64,000 nucleotides of DNA from Nocardiopsis eucommiae. GTDB lineage: Bacteria > Actinomycetota > Actinomycetes > Streptosporangiales > Streptosporangiaceae. A model generated the notes under the pieces. The model made no database searches and had not been told where the DNA came from. It saw nothing but the letters and a program-made list of their open reading frames with translations. The position numbers and the translations under genes were made by a program. Of the stretch, positions 9,623 to 18,932 are shown piece by piece. The stretch is taken from NCBI GenBank assembly GCA_018388625.1, contig CP074402.1:2666001-2730000 (forward strand), read 5' to 3'. How positions within the stretch are numbered: the first letter of the stretch is position 1; each line of letters opens with the position of its first letter.

Positions 9623-11290
9623 TCACGCCGGTTGGTAGAGGCGGCCGTCGGACCAGATCGCCCCGACACCGCCCCACGCGGCCGCCGAGGCCACGTCGGG
9701 GAAGAAGCCCCGCCCCTTGTGGTTGGCGCTGGTGTTGCAGAGCAGGGGGATGCCCGACAGGCGCTCGTACGCGGTCAGCAACCGGTGCACCAGCGGAGAC
9801 TGCCGCTCGTTGACGGTCTGAAGGCGGGCGGTGCCGTCCAGGTGCACGATCGCGGGGACCTTGTCCGCCCAGCCGGGGCGGGTGCCGTGGTCGAAGATCA
9901 TGTACGGGTCCGGTGTCCCGGGCGAGAACACCTCCGGCGCCCGGTGCTCCAGGCAGACGGGGGCGACGGGTCGGTAGTCCTCACGGTCCTTGATCCGGTT
10001 GAGCACCTTCTTCATCGACGCGTCCGTGGCGGGGGCGAGGATGCTGCGGTGCCCCAGGGCCCGGGGGCCCAGCTCGGCCCGTCCGCTGAGCACGATCACC
10101 GGGTCACCGTGTTCGTGCAGGATCCGGGCGAGCTCGTCGACGTCGCAGGGGCGGGAGACGTATCCCGGGGGTCGGCCTCCGCAGGTCGCACACGTGGCCC
10201 CTGGTAGACGCCCCACTCCAGGGCCGGGCGGCCGCTGTGCAGCGCCCACTCCACGCTCGCGGCCCCCAGGGCCGCGCCGGAGTCGTTGGGGAAGGGTGGG
10301 ACCCACACGTGCTCGAACAGGCCGCAGGAGCGCAACAGGCTGTTCCACTTGATGTTCAGCGCGCACCCTCCGGCCAGGACGAGGCGCGGCGGCAGGGAGG
10401 CCCCGTCCATCCGGGCGGTGAGCGCCCCGCGGAGCCGACGCCCGAGGTAGCCCTGGAAGGTGGCGATCAGGTCGGCGTCGCTCGCGCCGTTCCAGCGCGC
10501 GCCGCCCTCCCGTGTGAGGGCTCGGGCCAGGTCGTCCCCGTTGGTGAAGGACAGGTCGAGTCCGCCGAGGATCCGGTCCAGCACGGCGTCGTACCCGGGT
10601 TCGTCGGTGCCGAGGGCGGCGTAGGCCATGGCCTTCCCGGCCACGTCCAGGTTGCGGGGCATGGCGTGCCGTGCCGCGTCGGTGCGGTCGTCGGGCGAGT
10701 GGAACGGCGGCAGGGCGGCGCAGAAGTCCGCGAACGCGGAACCGTAGAGCGGGAACAGCTCGCCCAGGCGGGTGACGCGCAGGGGATCGGGCTCCACGTG
10801 GTAGAGCACCGGGGTCATACCGCCGTCCCAGACCAGCACCAGGGAGTCCTCCCCCGGCCGGGGAAGGGGCTCGCGGCGTAGGCGCCCATGAGGTGCTGCG
10901 CCGAGTGGTGGTAGCTGGTGTAGTCGTGCTCGCGTCCGCCCAGGGGCAGGCCCCGGAACCGGTGGACGTCGAGCACGTGCGTGTCGGGACCCTCGATGTA
11001 GGGGGCGACGGGCAGTCGCAGGGCGCGGCCGTGGTCGGTCACGTGCTCCAGGACGGGGGCGTCCTGGTCCTGGCCGAGGGGGCGAACCAGCCGTCCACGA
11101 CGAACCGGTCGACGTCCGTGACGGCCACGCCCTCCGCGGCGAGGACGTCCGCCACCGTCTCCAGCCGGTCCAGGGGCTGGAAGCGCCGGTTGTTGTCCAG
11201 CTTCTCGGCCTCCACCGACGTGACGAGCCTGCCGTCCTCGATCAGCGCCAGACCGCCGTCGTGGGTGAGTTTCAGTCCGCAGACGAGCAT
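9623..11290 (-). CDS. Carbamoyltransferase, NodU/CmcH/TobZ family (three frameshifts)
   Basis: Transfers a carbamoyl group from carbamoyl phosphate, via carbamoyl-AMP, to a hydroxyl of a natural product. About 555 residues: the N-terminal Kae1-like domain begins GLKLTHDGGLALIEDG, the metal-binding histidines are in SYHHSAQHLMGAY, the nucleotide part has LAGGCALNIKWN, and the C-terminal YrdC-like domain has ELGPRALGHRSILA. The ATG at 11290 lies 4 bases from the upstream methyltransferase stop. Breaks: 11078-11082, 10851-10855 and 10167-10171, all in G/C runs, each repaired by one base. Its presence predicts a carbamate in the pathway product. Confidence 0.88.
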
Positions 11291-11294
11291 CGGA

Positions 11295-12085
11295 TCACTC
11301 CTCTCCCGCGCGGGTGAGCACCCAGGTCGCGTAGCGGGTGGACTCGCTGACCGGTCGGGGCGAGTAGTTCTCGTAGACCCGGGCGTCGGGGAACCCGGCG
11401 GCGTGGGCCTGGGCGCGGATGTCGTCGTCCTCGATCGCGTAGAGCCGGTGCACCTCACGGGTCCCCGTGTAGGTGCCGTCGCCCTCCCGGGTGAACTGCG
11501 TGTAGTGCAGATCGCAGTAGGTGGTGTCGGGCTCGCTGGTGAAGTCCCAGATGAACGCCAGGTCACCCTGGTCCCCGGCCCACATGCGGTTGCCCCAGTG
11601 CCCCTTGAGGAGGGCGGCGGTCTCGATGTCGAAGACGAAGACCCCGCCGGGCGGCAGCACCGCCGCCACGGCGCGGAAGGTCGCGCCGAGGGTCTCCGGG
11701 TCGGGCTGGTAGTTGAAGGCCGCGGCGGTGCACACCACCGCGTCGGCCCCTCGGGCAGCGCGTCCGGCAGTTCGATCCGCCGGAAGTCGGCCCGGTCGCC
11801 CAGGCGCTCCCTGGCCAGGGCCAGCATGGTCTCGGACCGGTCCACGGCGGTCACCTCGTAGCCGCGCTCGACGAGCTGCCGTGTCATGAGACCCGTGCCG
11901 CAGCACAGCTCCAGCACGCGGCGGACCCTCTGCGCGCGTTCGACCCACACGTCCTCGACGAAGTCGGCCATCTGCTGCCGGGGTGACTCGCCCCACTGCG
12001 TGATGGCGTAGTCGACGAGACGGTCGTACACGTCGGCCGTCGCCGCGTACGGCTCCGGAAGGTCCAGTTGCGGTTGTCCCTGCAT
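11295..12085 (-). CDS. SAM-dependent methyltransferase A (frameshifted)
   Basis: Class I Rossmann methyltransferase, about 263 residues. SAM-binding motif I is VLELCCGTGLMTRQL, motif II is VTAVDRSETML, and the later motif is FVFDIETAAL. The ATG at 12085 has AGGGGAG 8 bases upstream. The frame breaks in the C4 run at 11747-11750. It is clearly paralogous to the next gene upstream (YAATADVYDRLVDYAITQW against YGSIADIYDRLDDWIVDNW), so the pair arose by tandem duplication. Substrate unknown; N- or O-methylation of the pathway intermediate is inferred from position. Confidence 0.87.
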
Positions 12086-12108
12086 CACATAACTCCCCTG
12101 GTGTCCGG

Positions 12109-12897
12109 TCAGTCGCGGAGGAAGGCCCACGTCTCGTACAGAGTCCGTTCGTGCGCGGGCGCGTTGGTGTAGTTGTCCAACGTGCCCGTGTGGGTGAGGC
12201 CCGCCCGCCGTGCGCTGCGGCGCACCACGTCCGGGTCGAGCACGTACAGACGGTGTCTCTCCCGGGTGCGCACGTAGGTGTCGGACCCGGGGCCGCCCTG
12301 GCGCAGGAACTGGGTGTAGTAGGCGTCGCTGTACTCGTCGGTGGGGTTGGTGAACTCCCAGACGAAGGCGAAGTCGTCCTGGTCCTCCGCCCAGACCTGC
12401 CGCCCGGCGTGCTCGGTGATCATGTGTCGGGAGAGGATGTCGAAGACGAAGGTGCCGCCCGGGCGCAGCACTCGGTGGACCCCCGCGAAGACGGCGCTCA
12501 GGTCCTCCTCGCTGGCCGTGTAGTTGAGGGCCGCCCCCGTGGAGCAGACCGCGTCCATGCTGGCGGGCCGCAGCGGGATGTCCGGCAGCGCGGCCCGCAC
12601 CAGCTGGGCCTCGTCCGCCAGCCGCTGGCGCGCGTAGCCGAGCATCTCGGGGGACTGGTCGAGCCCGGTGACCGTGTGGCCCGCGCGGGCGAGCTCGGCG
12701 AGGACGCTGCCGGTACCGCAGCAGAGGTCGAGGACGTGTCGGACCTCTCCTCCCTGCTTCGCCCACCAGTCCCGGAGGAAGTCCACCCGTTGGGTGACCG
12801 GTTTCTCGTGCCAGTTGTCGACGATCCAGTCGTCCAGGCGGTCGTAGATGTCGGCGATGGACCCGTACATGGGTGCGTGGTCGTGTGGTGGAGTCAT
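12109..12897 (-). CDS. SAM-dependent methyltransferase B
   Basis: 262 residues, intact, class I methyltransferase with VLDLCCGTGSVLAEL, VTGLDQSPEML and TFVFDILSRHM. It shares architecture and the C-terminal ERTLYETWAFLRD-type ending with methyltransferase A, 24 bases downstream. The ATG at 12897 opens with MTPPHDHAPMYGS; a second ATG at residue 10 is possible. The short gaps suggest one transcript with the esterase upstream. Two related enzymes could perform successive methylations or act on different positions. Confidence 0.9.
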   Translation of the reverse strand: MTPPHDHAPMYGSIADIYDRLDDWIVDNWHEKPVTQRVDFLRDWWAKQGGEVRHVLDLCCGTGSVLAELARAGHTVTGLDQSPEMLGYARQRLADEAQLVRAALPDIPLRPASMDAVCSTGAALNYTASEEDLSAVFAGVHRVLRPGGTFVFDILSRHMITEHAGRQVWAEDQDDFAFVWEFTNPTDEYSDAYYTQFLRQGGPGSDTYVRTRERHRLYVLDPDVVRRSARRAGLTHTGTLDNYTNAPAHERTLYETWAFLRD

Positions 12898-12920
12898 GAG
12901 GTGTGGTCCTCTCTGCGTGC

Positions 12921-13852
12921 TCAGACGAAGGCCGCCTGGAGCGCGCGAACGGCGTGGCCCCGCAGGTCAGCGGCGCGTGGAGCGATCCCGTCCAGGTGCA
13001 TGGCGCAGTGGATCAGGCCCGGACAGCGAACGAGCGTGGTCGGCACCCCGGCGGCGGCCGTGCGCGCCGCGAACTGCTCGCCCTCGTCCCTGAGCGGGTC
13101 GTACTCGACGGTGATGACTGTGGTCGGCGGTGCCCCGGACAGATCGTCGGCGAACGCGGGGGCGGCCTGCCAGGGCACCTCGTGCAGGGAGCCCTCCGGC
13201 CGGTCGAGGTAGGTGCGCCAGCAGCGCTCCATCATCGAGGCGGTGTTCTGGTGGCCCACGGAGAACTCCCGATAGGACGCGCTGTCCATCCGGGGGTCGA
13301 TCGCCGGGTTGATCAGCAGCTGGTGCCCGACCCGCGTACCGGAGCCCCGGAGGGTCAGGGCGACGACCGCGGCGAGGTTGGCCCCCGCGCTGTCACCCGC
13401 GACCACCAGCCGATCCCGGTCCGCGCCGAGCGCCGTGGCGTTCTCGTACATCCAGGTGGTCACGGCCTCAGCGTCGCGAGGGGCCGCGGGGTAGGGATGC
13501 TCCGGGGCGAGCCGGTAGCCCACGTTCGCCACCACGACACCCGCTTCGACGGCGAGGGAGCGCAGTGGGGGCTCCATGTAGTCGATGCCGCCCGACATCC
13601 AGCCGCCCCCGTGGAAGTACACCACCAGCGGCAGGGGGTCCCGGGTTCCGGGTGGTAGGCGCGGAAGGGCACCGGTCCCTGGGAGGAGGGGGCGGCTCCG
13701 TCCCGAGTGTGGAGGACCCGCTCGTCCGGAGCACAGAAGGAGGTCATGGCCTCCACCGCCGCTCGGAACTCCGCCAGGGAGAGGTCGTCGGGCGGCGGGG
13801 AGTCGTTGACGGGATCGAGAAAGAACTGTTTCACCTGGGGGTCGAGCGCCAC
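12921..13852 (-). CDS. HSL-type carboxylesterase / acetyl hydrolase (frameshifted)
   Basis: Alpha/beta hydrolase of the hormone-sensitive lipase (GDXG) family, about 310 residues. The oxyanion motif HGGGW, the nucleophile elbow GDSAGAN and the C-terminal Asp/His region (EYDPLRDEG, GLIHCAMH) are all present. The start is placed at GTG 13852 (AGAGGGA just upstream), giving MALDPQVKQFF; GTG 13894 is an in-frame alternative. The break is in the G5 run at 13634-13638. It could remove an acyl protecting group in the pathway or be a general esterase. Confidence 0.82.
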
Positions 13853-13895
13853 CGATCCCTCTTTTCCTGTTTCGGGTGAAAGAATGGGACGCACG

Positions 13896-14904
13896 TCACC
13901 TGGGCGGACGCGGAAATCGCGTCAGAAGGTTGCCGCGCACGCGCAGCGTGGGTTTGTCCCAACTGTTTCCGCGTCCCGCCAGGACCCGGAATCCGGTGGG
14001 CCGCAGGGACAGTTCCACGGCGCGTGCCCGCTCCGCGATCGGAAGGCCCGAGATTCGTCGGCGCAGCTCCGGGTCGTCGAAGAGTTCCTCGGGCCGTACC
14101 GTCTCGACCCGACCGGCGGGTATATCGTTCGTGCCGTCGAGGTCCAGGTACGGGGCTCCGCGTGGACCGTAAACACGATCAGCGGCCACCCATTCCATTC
14201 CGAGTCCGTCGAGGAGTTCCGGAAGGTCGCCGAAACGCAGGGTGTGCACCACGGGATTGAGATAGGCGTCCGCGTCGAAGACGTCCTGTTCCTCGGGGTC
14301 CAGGGCGGCACCCGCCCACGCCCCCGGCATGCCGTAGGCGTCGAGGGACAGCGAGAGGCCGAGGGCGCGCACCACCCTCAGTCCCAAGGCGGCCCCTTCG
14401 TCGGCGGGGAGAGGAGCTGGACGAGCTCGCGGTCCCGCATGCGCCGCGCCTCACCGACGTCGTTGTACAACCACAGGTGCAGCAGCCCGTCCTCGGCGAG
14501 GTGGCGGCACAGCCACTCCAGGCCCGCGCGGGGGTCGGGCAGGTGGTGGACGACACCGTAGCTGTAGACGAGGTCGAAGCGCTGGTCGAGCTCGGTGTGG
14601 GGCATGGCTCCGTCGACGATGTCGAGGTTGGTCACGCCGTGGTCGTCGGCCAGGCGGCGGGCGATGGCGCGCGAGGCCCCGGAGGGCTCCAGACCCACGA
14701 AGCGCACCTTCGGATGGGCCTTGGCGAGGCCGACGAGCGTGTGCCCCGTGCCGCAGCCGGCGTCGAGGACGCGCCATCCGTCCCGGAGTCCGCCCTCGAC
14801 CACGAGGGGAGCTCGTCCGCGACGACACTGATCAGGGGCCGGTCCGCCCCCGGTGAGGGGAAGGGGAAGTCTTCGTAAAGGCGCTGCGTCGCACTCGTCA
14901 CCAC
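13896..14904 (-). CDS. SAM-dependent methyltransferase with C-terminal extension (two frameshifts)
   Basis: About 337 residues. The N-terminal YEDFPFPSP is followed by the class I SAM motif VLDAGCGTGHTLVGL, FVGLEPSGASR, and YSYGVVHHLPDP, as in Methyltransf_12/23-type enzymes. The C-terminal 160 residues (GLRVVRALGLSLSLDAYG onward) resemble the extra domain seen in peptide or protein-like methyltransferases and are not assignable. The GTG at 14904 follows AGGAG with a 6-base gap. Breaks at 14806-14809 and 14406-14409 (G4 runs). First gene of the left biosynthetic operon; a promoter lies about 260 bases upstream. Confidence 0.78.
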
Positions 14905-15109
14905 AAAGTTCTCCTGGAATAGACGGCAACAAACACCCGCACGTCCTGTGTGGGGACGGCGGGGACGAACTCATTGCGCAGCTCCGTGGGCCTTCCCGGT
15001 GGCCTGGAGTGGGAAACTCGTTGAGTGTCCTTTGTTGAAATCACCCGAGGGCGCGGTGCCCCCGAAGAGTCATTCACGAGCCTCGCGAGGGAAGGGGTGT
15101 ACGCGAACG

Positions 15110-15124
15110 ACTTTCGTCGAAAGT
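15110..15124. promoter_or_regulatory. Inverted repeat, candidate operator
   Basis: ACTTTCGTCGAAAGT: 7-base arms with one central base. It lies about 40 bases downstream of the predicted transcription start of the left biosynthetic operon, a typical roadblock or repressor position. Confidence 0.45.
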
Positions 15125-15167
15125 GAACTCCCACTGTGCGCGGTGTGACACTCGGTGAGTGGTCTTC

Positions 15168-15196
15168 AGTTAAACCAACTACTCAGCGCGTGTCAA
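15168..15196 (-). promoter_or_regulatory. Predicted sigma-70-type promoter of the left biosynthetic operon
   Basis: Read on the minus strand: a perfect TTGACA (15196-15191), 17 bases, then TTAACT (15173-15168). It would start near 15160 and leave an untranslated leader of about 255 bases before the GTG at 14904. Confidence 0.65.
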
Positions 15197-15653
15197 GGTG
15201 CTCACGGAAAGTGCCAGTTGAAGGCGTCAATGGAGTCATGATTTGCGGATCCACGGAAGTGATCAAGGGGTCGGGGTCGAGAATGTGCGCTTCTTGCAGG
15301 GGAAATATGACGCGGGTTCCTGTTCATTTCGGGGGCCCGTGTTGCTGGGGGTGAGAATGATGGGGGAATGTGTGCGAGTTCGGTTCTGATTCGTGAGCGG
15401 GAATTGGGGTGAATATCGATCAGTGAGAAGAGTGGTGATGGTGTGACGGAGCCGCGTCCGGTGCCGTCAGAACCGAGCGGTGGGCGCGGGACGTGGAACC
15501 ACGGGGAGCACATACCTCTCATACGCCCCTACGAGGCGATGTCCCCTAGGGTTGGGACGAACGGCCTCCGGCTGGGAGCGATCGCCGTCCCGAGACGGTC
15601 GGAGACCGCCCGGCCCCACGGCGCGACCCCCTGCTTGTAGAGGTAGATGCCCC

Positions 15654-16475
15654 ATGTCCGACGCACCCTCCCCGTCCACCTCCGACGGCTTCGGCAGCCC
15701 TTCCCCCATCGACACCACCCGGACCCACTCGGCCCGGATCTGGAACTACTGGATGGGAGGCAAGGACCACTACCCGATCGACCGTGTCGCGGGCGACCAG
15801 GTGGCCGAGTCCTTCCCGGAGATCGTGGACCTGGCCCGCACCAGCCGGGAGTTCCTCAACCGCGTGGTCACCCACCTGACGGAGGAGGCGGGGATCCGCC
15901 AGTTCCTCGACATCGGTACCGGGATGCCCACCGCCAACAACACCCACGAGGTCGCCCAGGGGATCGCCCCCGAGTGCCGCGTCGTGTACGTGGACAACGA
16001 CCCCCTCGTGCTCGCGCACGCGCGCGCCCTCCTCGTGGGCACCCCCGAGGGCGCCACCGACTACGTCGACGCCGACCTGCGCGACCCGGAGGCGATCCTG
16101 GAACGGGCCGCCGCCACCCTCGACTTCGACCGGCCCGTCGCGCTCATGCTGATGGGCGTGCTCGGCCACATCCCGGACGAGGACCTCCAGCCGATCGTCC
16201 GGACACTGGTGGACGCGCTGCCCTCCGGCAGCTACCTGGCCAGCTACGACGGCACCAACACCAGCGAGGCCTACAACCAGGCCATCGAGGAGGGCAACAA
16301 GCACGGGGACGACCCCTACCTCCTGCGCAGCCCGGAGGAGCTCGCCGCCCGGTTCGAGGGGCTGGACCTGCTGGAGCCCGGTGTGGTCCCGTGCCCCCGC
16401 TGGCGTCCGCTGGAGGGAGAACTCAGCGCGCGCCGCGGCCTGGACCAGTACGGCGGAGTGGCCCGCAAGCCCTGA
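15654..16475 (+). CDS. SAV2177-family (DUF574) SAM-dependent methyltransferase
   Basis: 273 residues, intact. Family hallmarks: SARIWNYWMGGKDHYPIDR at the N-terminus, FLDIGTGMPTANNTHEVAQ as the SAM loop, VVYVDNDPLVLAHARALL, and MLMGVLGHIPD. Actinomycetes carry many paralogues, mostly of unknown substrate and often outside clusters. The ATG at 15654 gives the conserved Ser/Pro-rich lead. It is the only plus-strand gene between the two biosynthetic arms, so involvement in the pathway is uncertain. A strong hairpin follows. Confidence 0.92.
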   Translation: MSDAPSPSTSDGFGSPSPIDTTRTHSARIWNYWMGGKDHYPIDRVAGDQVAESFPEIVDLARTSREFLNRVVTHLTEEAGIRQFLDIGTGMPTANNTHEVAQGIAPECRVVYVDNDPLVLAHARALLVGTPEGATDYVDADLRDPEAILERAAATLDFDRPVALMLMGVLGHIPDEDLQPIVRTLVDALPSGSYLASYDGTNTSEAYNQAIEEGNKHGDDPYLLRSPEELAARFEGLDLLEPGVVPCPRWRPLEGELSARRGLDQYGGVARKP

Positions 16476-16505
16476 GGGGCCGCGTGGGTCCCCGAGTCCG
16501 GCGCC

Positions 16506-16537
16506 CCCGGGGCCGCCCTCCTCGGGGCGGCCCCGGG
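16506..16537. terminator. Bidirectional terminator hairpin
   Basis: 13-base arms CCCGGGGCCGCCC (16506-16518) and the exact complement (16525-16537) with a 6-base loop, between convergent genes ending at 16475 and 16544. Confidence 0.8.
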
Positions 16538-16543
16538 CCGGGG

Positions 16544-17280
16544 TCAGCGGTCCAGGTGCCGCCAGCGGACCGGGTCGTGCTGGTCGCGGGAGCCCGCCCT
16601 CCGGGGCAGGTCCCCGCGGTCGGCGCACTCCAGGACCAGCATCTCCTCGTCCCCGGGGTCGAACGCGTACTCCACCCGCTCCACCCGCGAGGGCACCCCG
16701 CAGTCGGCCAGGAACTCCCGTGTCCGGTCCAGCCACGGGTAACGCGTGAAGTCGGTGTGCTGGAACAGCGGATACAGCCGCACCTCCCGGCGGGACAGCC
16801 GCACCAGTTCCAGCAGCGCCTCCCGGTGGAACTCCTCGTCCAGCTGTCGTCCGTAGGAGAACAGCAGGTGCGAGCTGAGCACGAGGTCGAAGGAACGGTC
16901 GGGGAAGGGCAGGTCGGGCAGGGAGCCCTCGACGTAGCGCTCGGGGCGCGCGGTGAGGTCCGCGCCGAACCGGCGGGCCGACTCCGACCGCAGCCGCGTG
17001 AACTGCCCGGGATCCTCGAACCACGCCCACACGAAGTCCGACGCGCGTTCGACGAGGTTCGCGTGTTTGTGTTCGTTCTCCGACAGGGCCAGCTCGGCCA
17101 GTTTCCCCGGTCGACGCCGTACTCGGGGTCCACCGCCGTGACGTCGAAGCCCCGGGCCCCGGCCTCGGCCGTGAAGCTCGCGGCGCCGCCCGGACAGTCG
17201 AGGATCCGCGACGTCAGATCGTGGTCCGAGAGCGCGAACATGGAACGGTACTCGGCGAAGCTCCGCGCGCTGACGAACAC
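16544..17280 (-). CDS. SAM-dependent methyltransferase (frameshifted)
   Basis: About 245 residues. SAM loop LDCPGGAASFTAEAGARG, then VTAVDPEYG, a middle block WAWFEDPGQFTRLR, and FDLVLSSHLLFSYG. The frame breaks in the C4 run at 17105-17108. The GTG at 17280 lies directly after the SDR stop (TGAGCGGTG), so translation is probably coupled. It is the last gene of the right biosynthetic operon. The degenerate SAM loop (P-G-G-A in place of G-x-G-x-G) is shared by some O-methyltransferase-like regulators of cell-envelope lipids; the substrate is unknown. Confidence 0.8.
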
Positions 17281-17283
17281 CGC

Positions 17284-18053
17284 TCAGCCCCGCCCGACGA
17301 AGGGCATCGACGTGGGCAGGACCGTCAGGTACTGCACGTTGGTCCCCGGGGGCATCGACGCCATGAGGAGCACCGCCTCCACGAAGCGCTCCAGGGGGAT
17401 CGTCCGCTCCACCGCCGTACTACCGTCGGCCTGCCTGGCGGGGGCTGGGCGCCTCCGTCCGCTGGCTCCACGTTGCCCACGTCGATCTGCCCGCAGGCGA
17501 TGTCGTACTCGCGCCCGTCCAGGGACAGCGACTTGGTCAGACCGAGGACCGCGTGCTTGGCCGTGGTGTAGGCGACGGCGTTGGGCCGGGGCGCGTGCGC
17601 GGATGGAGCCCCGTTGTTGATGATCCGCCCGCCTCGCGGCGACTGCTCCCGCATCACGCGGAACGCCTCCTGGGCACACAGGAACGTGCCGGTCACAGTG
17701 GTGTCCATGATCCGGGTCCAGTCCTCGAACCGGACGTCCGCCACCGGCACCCGGGGGACGGCCGCGCCCGCGTTGTTGAACAGCAGGTCCACCCGGCCGA
17801 ACCGCTCCCGCACGGCGGCGAACAGCGCGGTCACCTCCTGCGGTCGCCCGATGTCGGTGGGCACGGCCAGCATGCGGTGCCCGTCCTCCCCGGCCTGGGA
17901 GACCGTCTCCTTCAACGCCTCCTCGCGGCGACCCGCGATCGCCACGGACCAGCCGTCCGAGAGCAGGGCGAGGGCCGCCGCGCGGCCCAGCCCGCTGCCG
18001 CCGCCGGTGACCACGGCGACCCCGCGCTCCGTCCTCCCCCGCTCACCGGGCAC
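17284..18053 (-). CDS. Short-chain dehydrogenase/reductase (frameshifted)
   Basis: Classical SDR, about 257 residues. NAD(P) loop TGGGSGLGRAAAL, NNAG motif, IINNGAPSA with the catalytic Ser region, and YTTAK catalytic Tyr-Lys. The Arg pair in IAGRREEAL favours NADPH. One break in the G5 run at 17440-17444; the C-terminal LPTSMPFVGRG is in the restored frame. It overlaps the upstream TauD-like gene by 11 bases, so both are co-translated. It may reduce the aldehyde released by the NRPS reductase domain or oxidise an alcohol (inference). Confidence 0.86.
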
Positions 18054-18903
18054 CCGTGCTCATCCAGGCGCGCAGCACGCGACGGCTGCCCGGGCCGGGC
18101 ACGTCCACGTAGGGCGACCGCCCGTGCAGGACCCGCGAGTTGCGGATGACCAGGAGGTCACCGGCGTCGAGCAGGAGCTGGAAGGCGATCTCCGGCCGGT
18201 ACAGGACCTCGTCGAGGACGTCCAGCGCCTCCCACTGGCGGTCACTCAGCGGCGGCCCGCCCCGTTCCGGCGAGCTGCGCACCGTGCGGGTCTGGTAGTA
18301 GCAGCCCGCGCTTCCGTCCTCCTGGGTGAACAGGATGGGGGAGACGATCACCTGCTGTCCTGCCCGGCCGGTGCGGTCGAAGGTCCAGTCCTCCTCCAGC
18401 GTGGCGAGCACGTCCGGGCGCTCCTGGCCGATGATGCTCCGCACGTGGCGGGCGCTGGCGAGCTTCGTGTACCCGCCGCCCCGGACAGCGGGCTGGAGAC
18501 ACAACAGCACCAGGAGGTCACAGGTGTCGCAGTGGAACCCGAGCTCGGTGTTCCCGTCACCGTCCTGGTCCCGCAGCACCCGCCACAGGGCGCCCTCGGC
18601 GTTCTGCGGGATGATCTCACCGAAGTCCCGCAGCACGAAGGAGAGGGCACCGATGATGTCGTCCTCGTCCGCCGACGGGTCGATCAGGTTCGGCACGTGG
18701 GTGAAACCCACCGAGCGGACGCTCTCCGCGCTGAACGAGCGCAGCCGCTCGCGCAGCGGGGAGGCCGCCTCCCACCGCTCCGCCCGGGCGTCCCGCCACA
18801 GCAGGTCACGCTCCTCGTCGGTGATCGGCATCGACCACAGGTCGCGACGGGTGTCCAGGGTGGTGCTTCCCCAACCGATCTCGGTCGTGGTGTTCTCGGT
18901 CAT
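18043..18903 (-). CDS. TauD/clavaminate-synthase-like Fe(II)/2-oxoglutarate dioxygenase
   Basis: 286 residues, intact. The iron-binding HxD triad is seen as HCDTCDLLVLL (the Asp is three residues after His, as in the clavaminate synthase group) and the distal His in VLHGRSPY, followed by the 2OG-binding Arg in SRRVLRAWM. This family hydroxylates or desaturates amino acids, often tethered or free L-residues. The ATG at 18903 has AAGGGAACGG upstream and is 30 bases from the NRPS stop. It probably hydroxylates the amino acid handled by the synthetase (inference). Confidence 0.9.
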   Translation of the reverse strand: MTENTTTEIGWGSTTLDTRRDLWSMPITDEERDLLWRDARAERWEAASPLRERLRSFSAESVRSVGFTHVPNLIDPSADEDDIIGALSFVLRDFGEIIPQNAEGALWRVLRDQDGDGNTELGFHCDTCDLLVLLCLQPAVRGGGYTKLASARHVRSIIGQERPDVLATLEEDWTFDRTGRAGQQVIVSPILFTQEDGSAGCYYQTRTVRSSPERGGPPLSDRQWEALDVLDEVLYRPEIAFQLLLDAGDLLVIRNSRVLHGRSPYVDVPGPGSRRVLRAWMSTGAR

Positions 18904-18932
18904 CTGGTGGTCCGTTCCCTTCGTCGTGGGAT

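Larger units (their letters stand above)
14905..15653. other. Long AT-richer intergenic region between divergent genes
   Basis: About 750 bases without a supported gene, distinctly lower in GC than the surroundings. It holds the minus-strand promoter and inverted repeat listed separately, and must contain a promoter for the plus-strand methyltransferase at 15654. A 78-codon open frame at 14898-15134 (-) ends across the methyltransferase start, but has no homology I recognise. Confidence 0.6.

Noticed and set aside
14898-15134. 78-codon minus-strand frame in the leader of the methyltransferase operon
   Set aside because: No homology or ribosome site, and composition is not codon-biased. Overlap with the start codon appears accidental.
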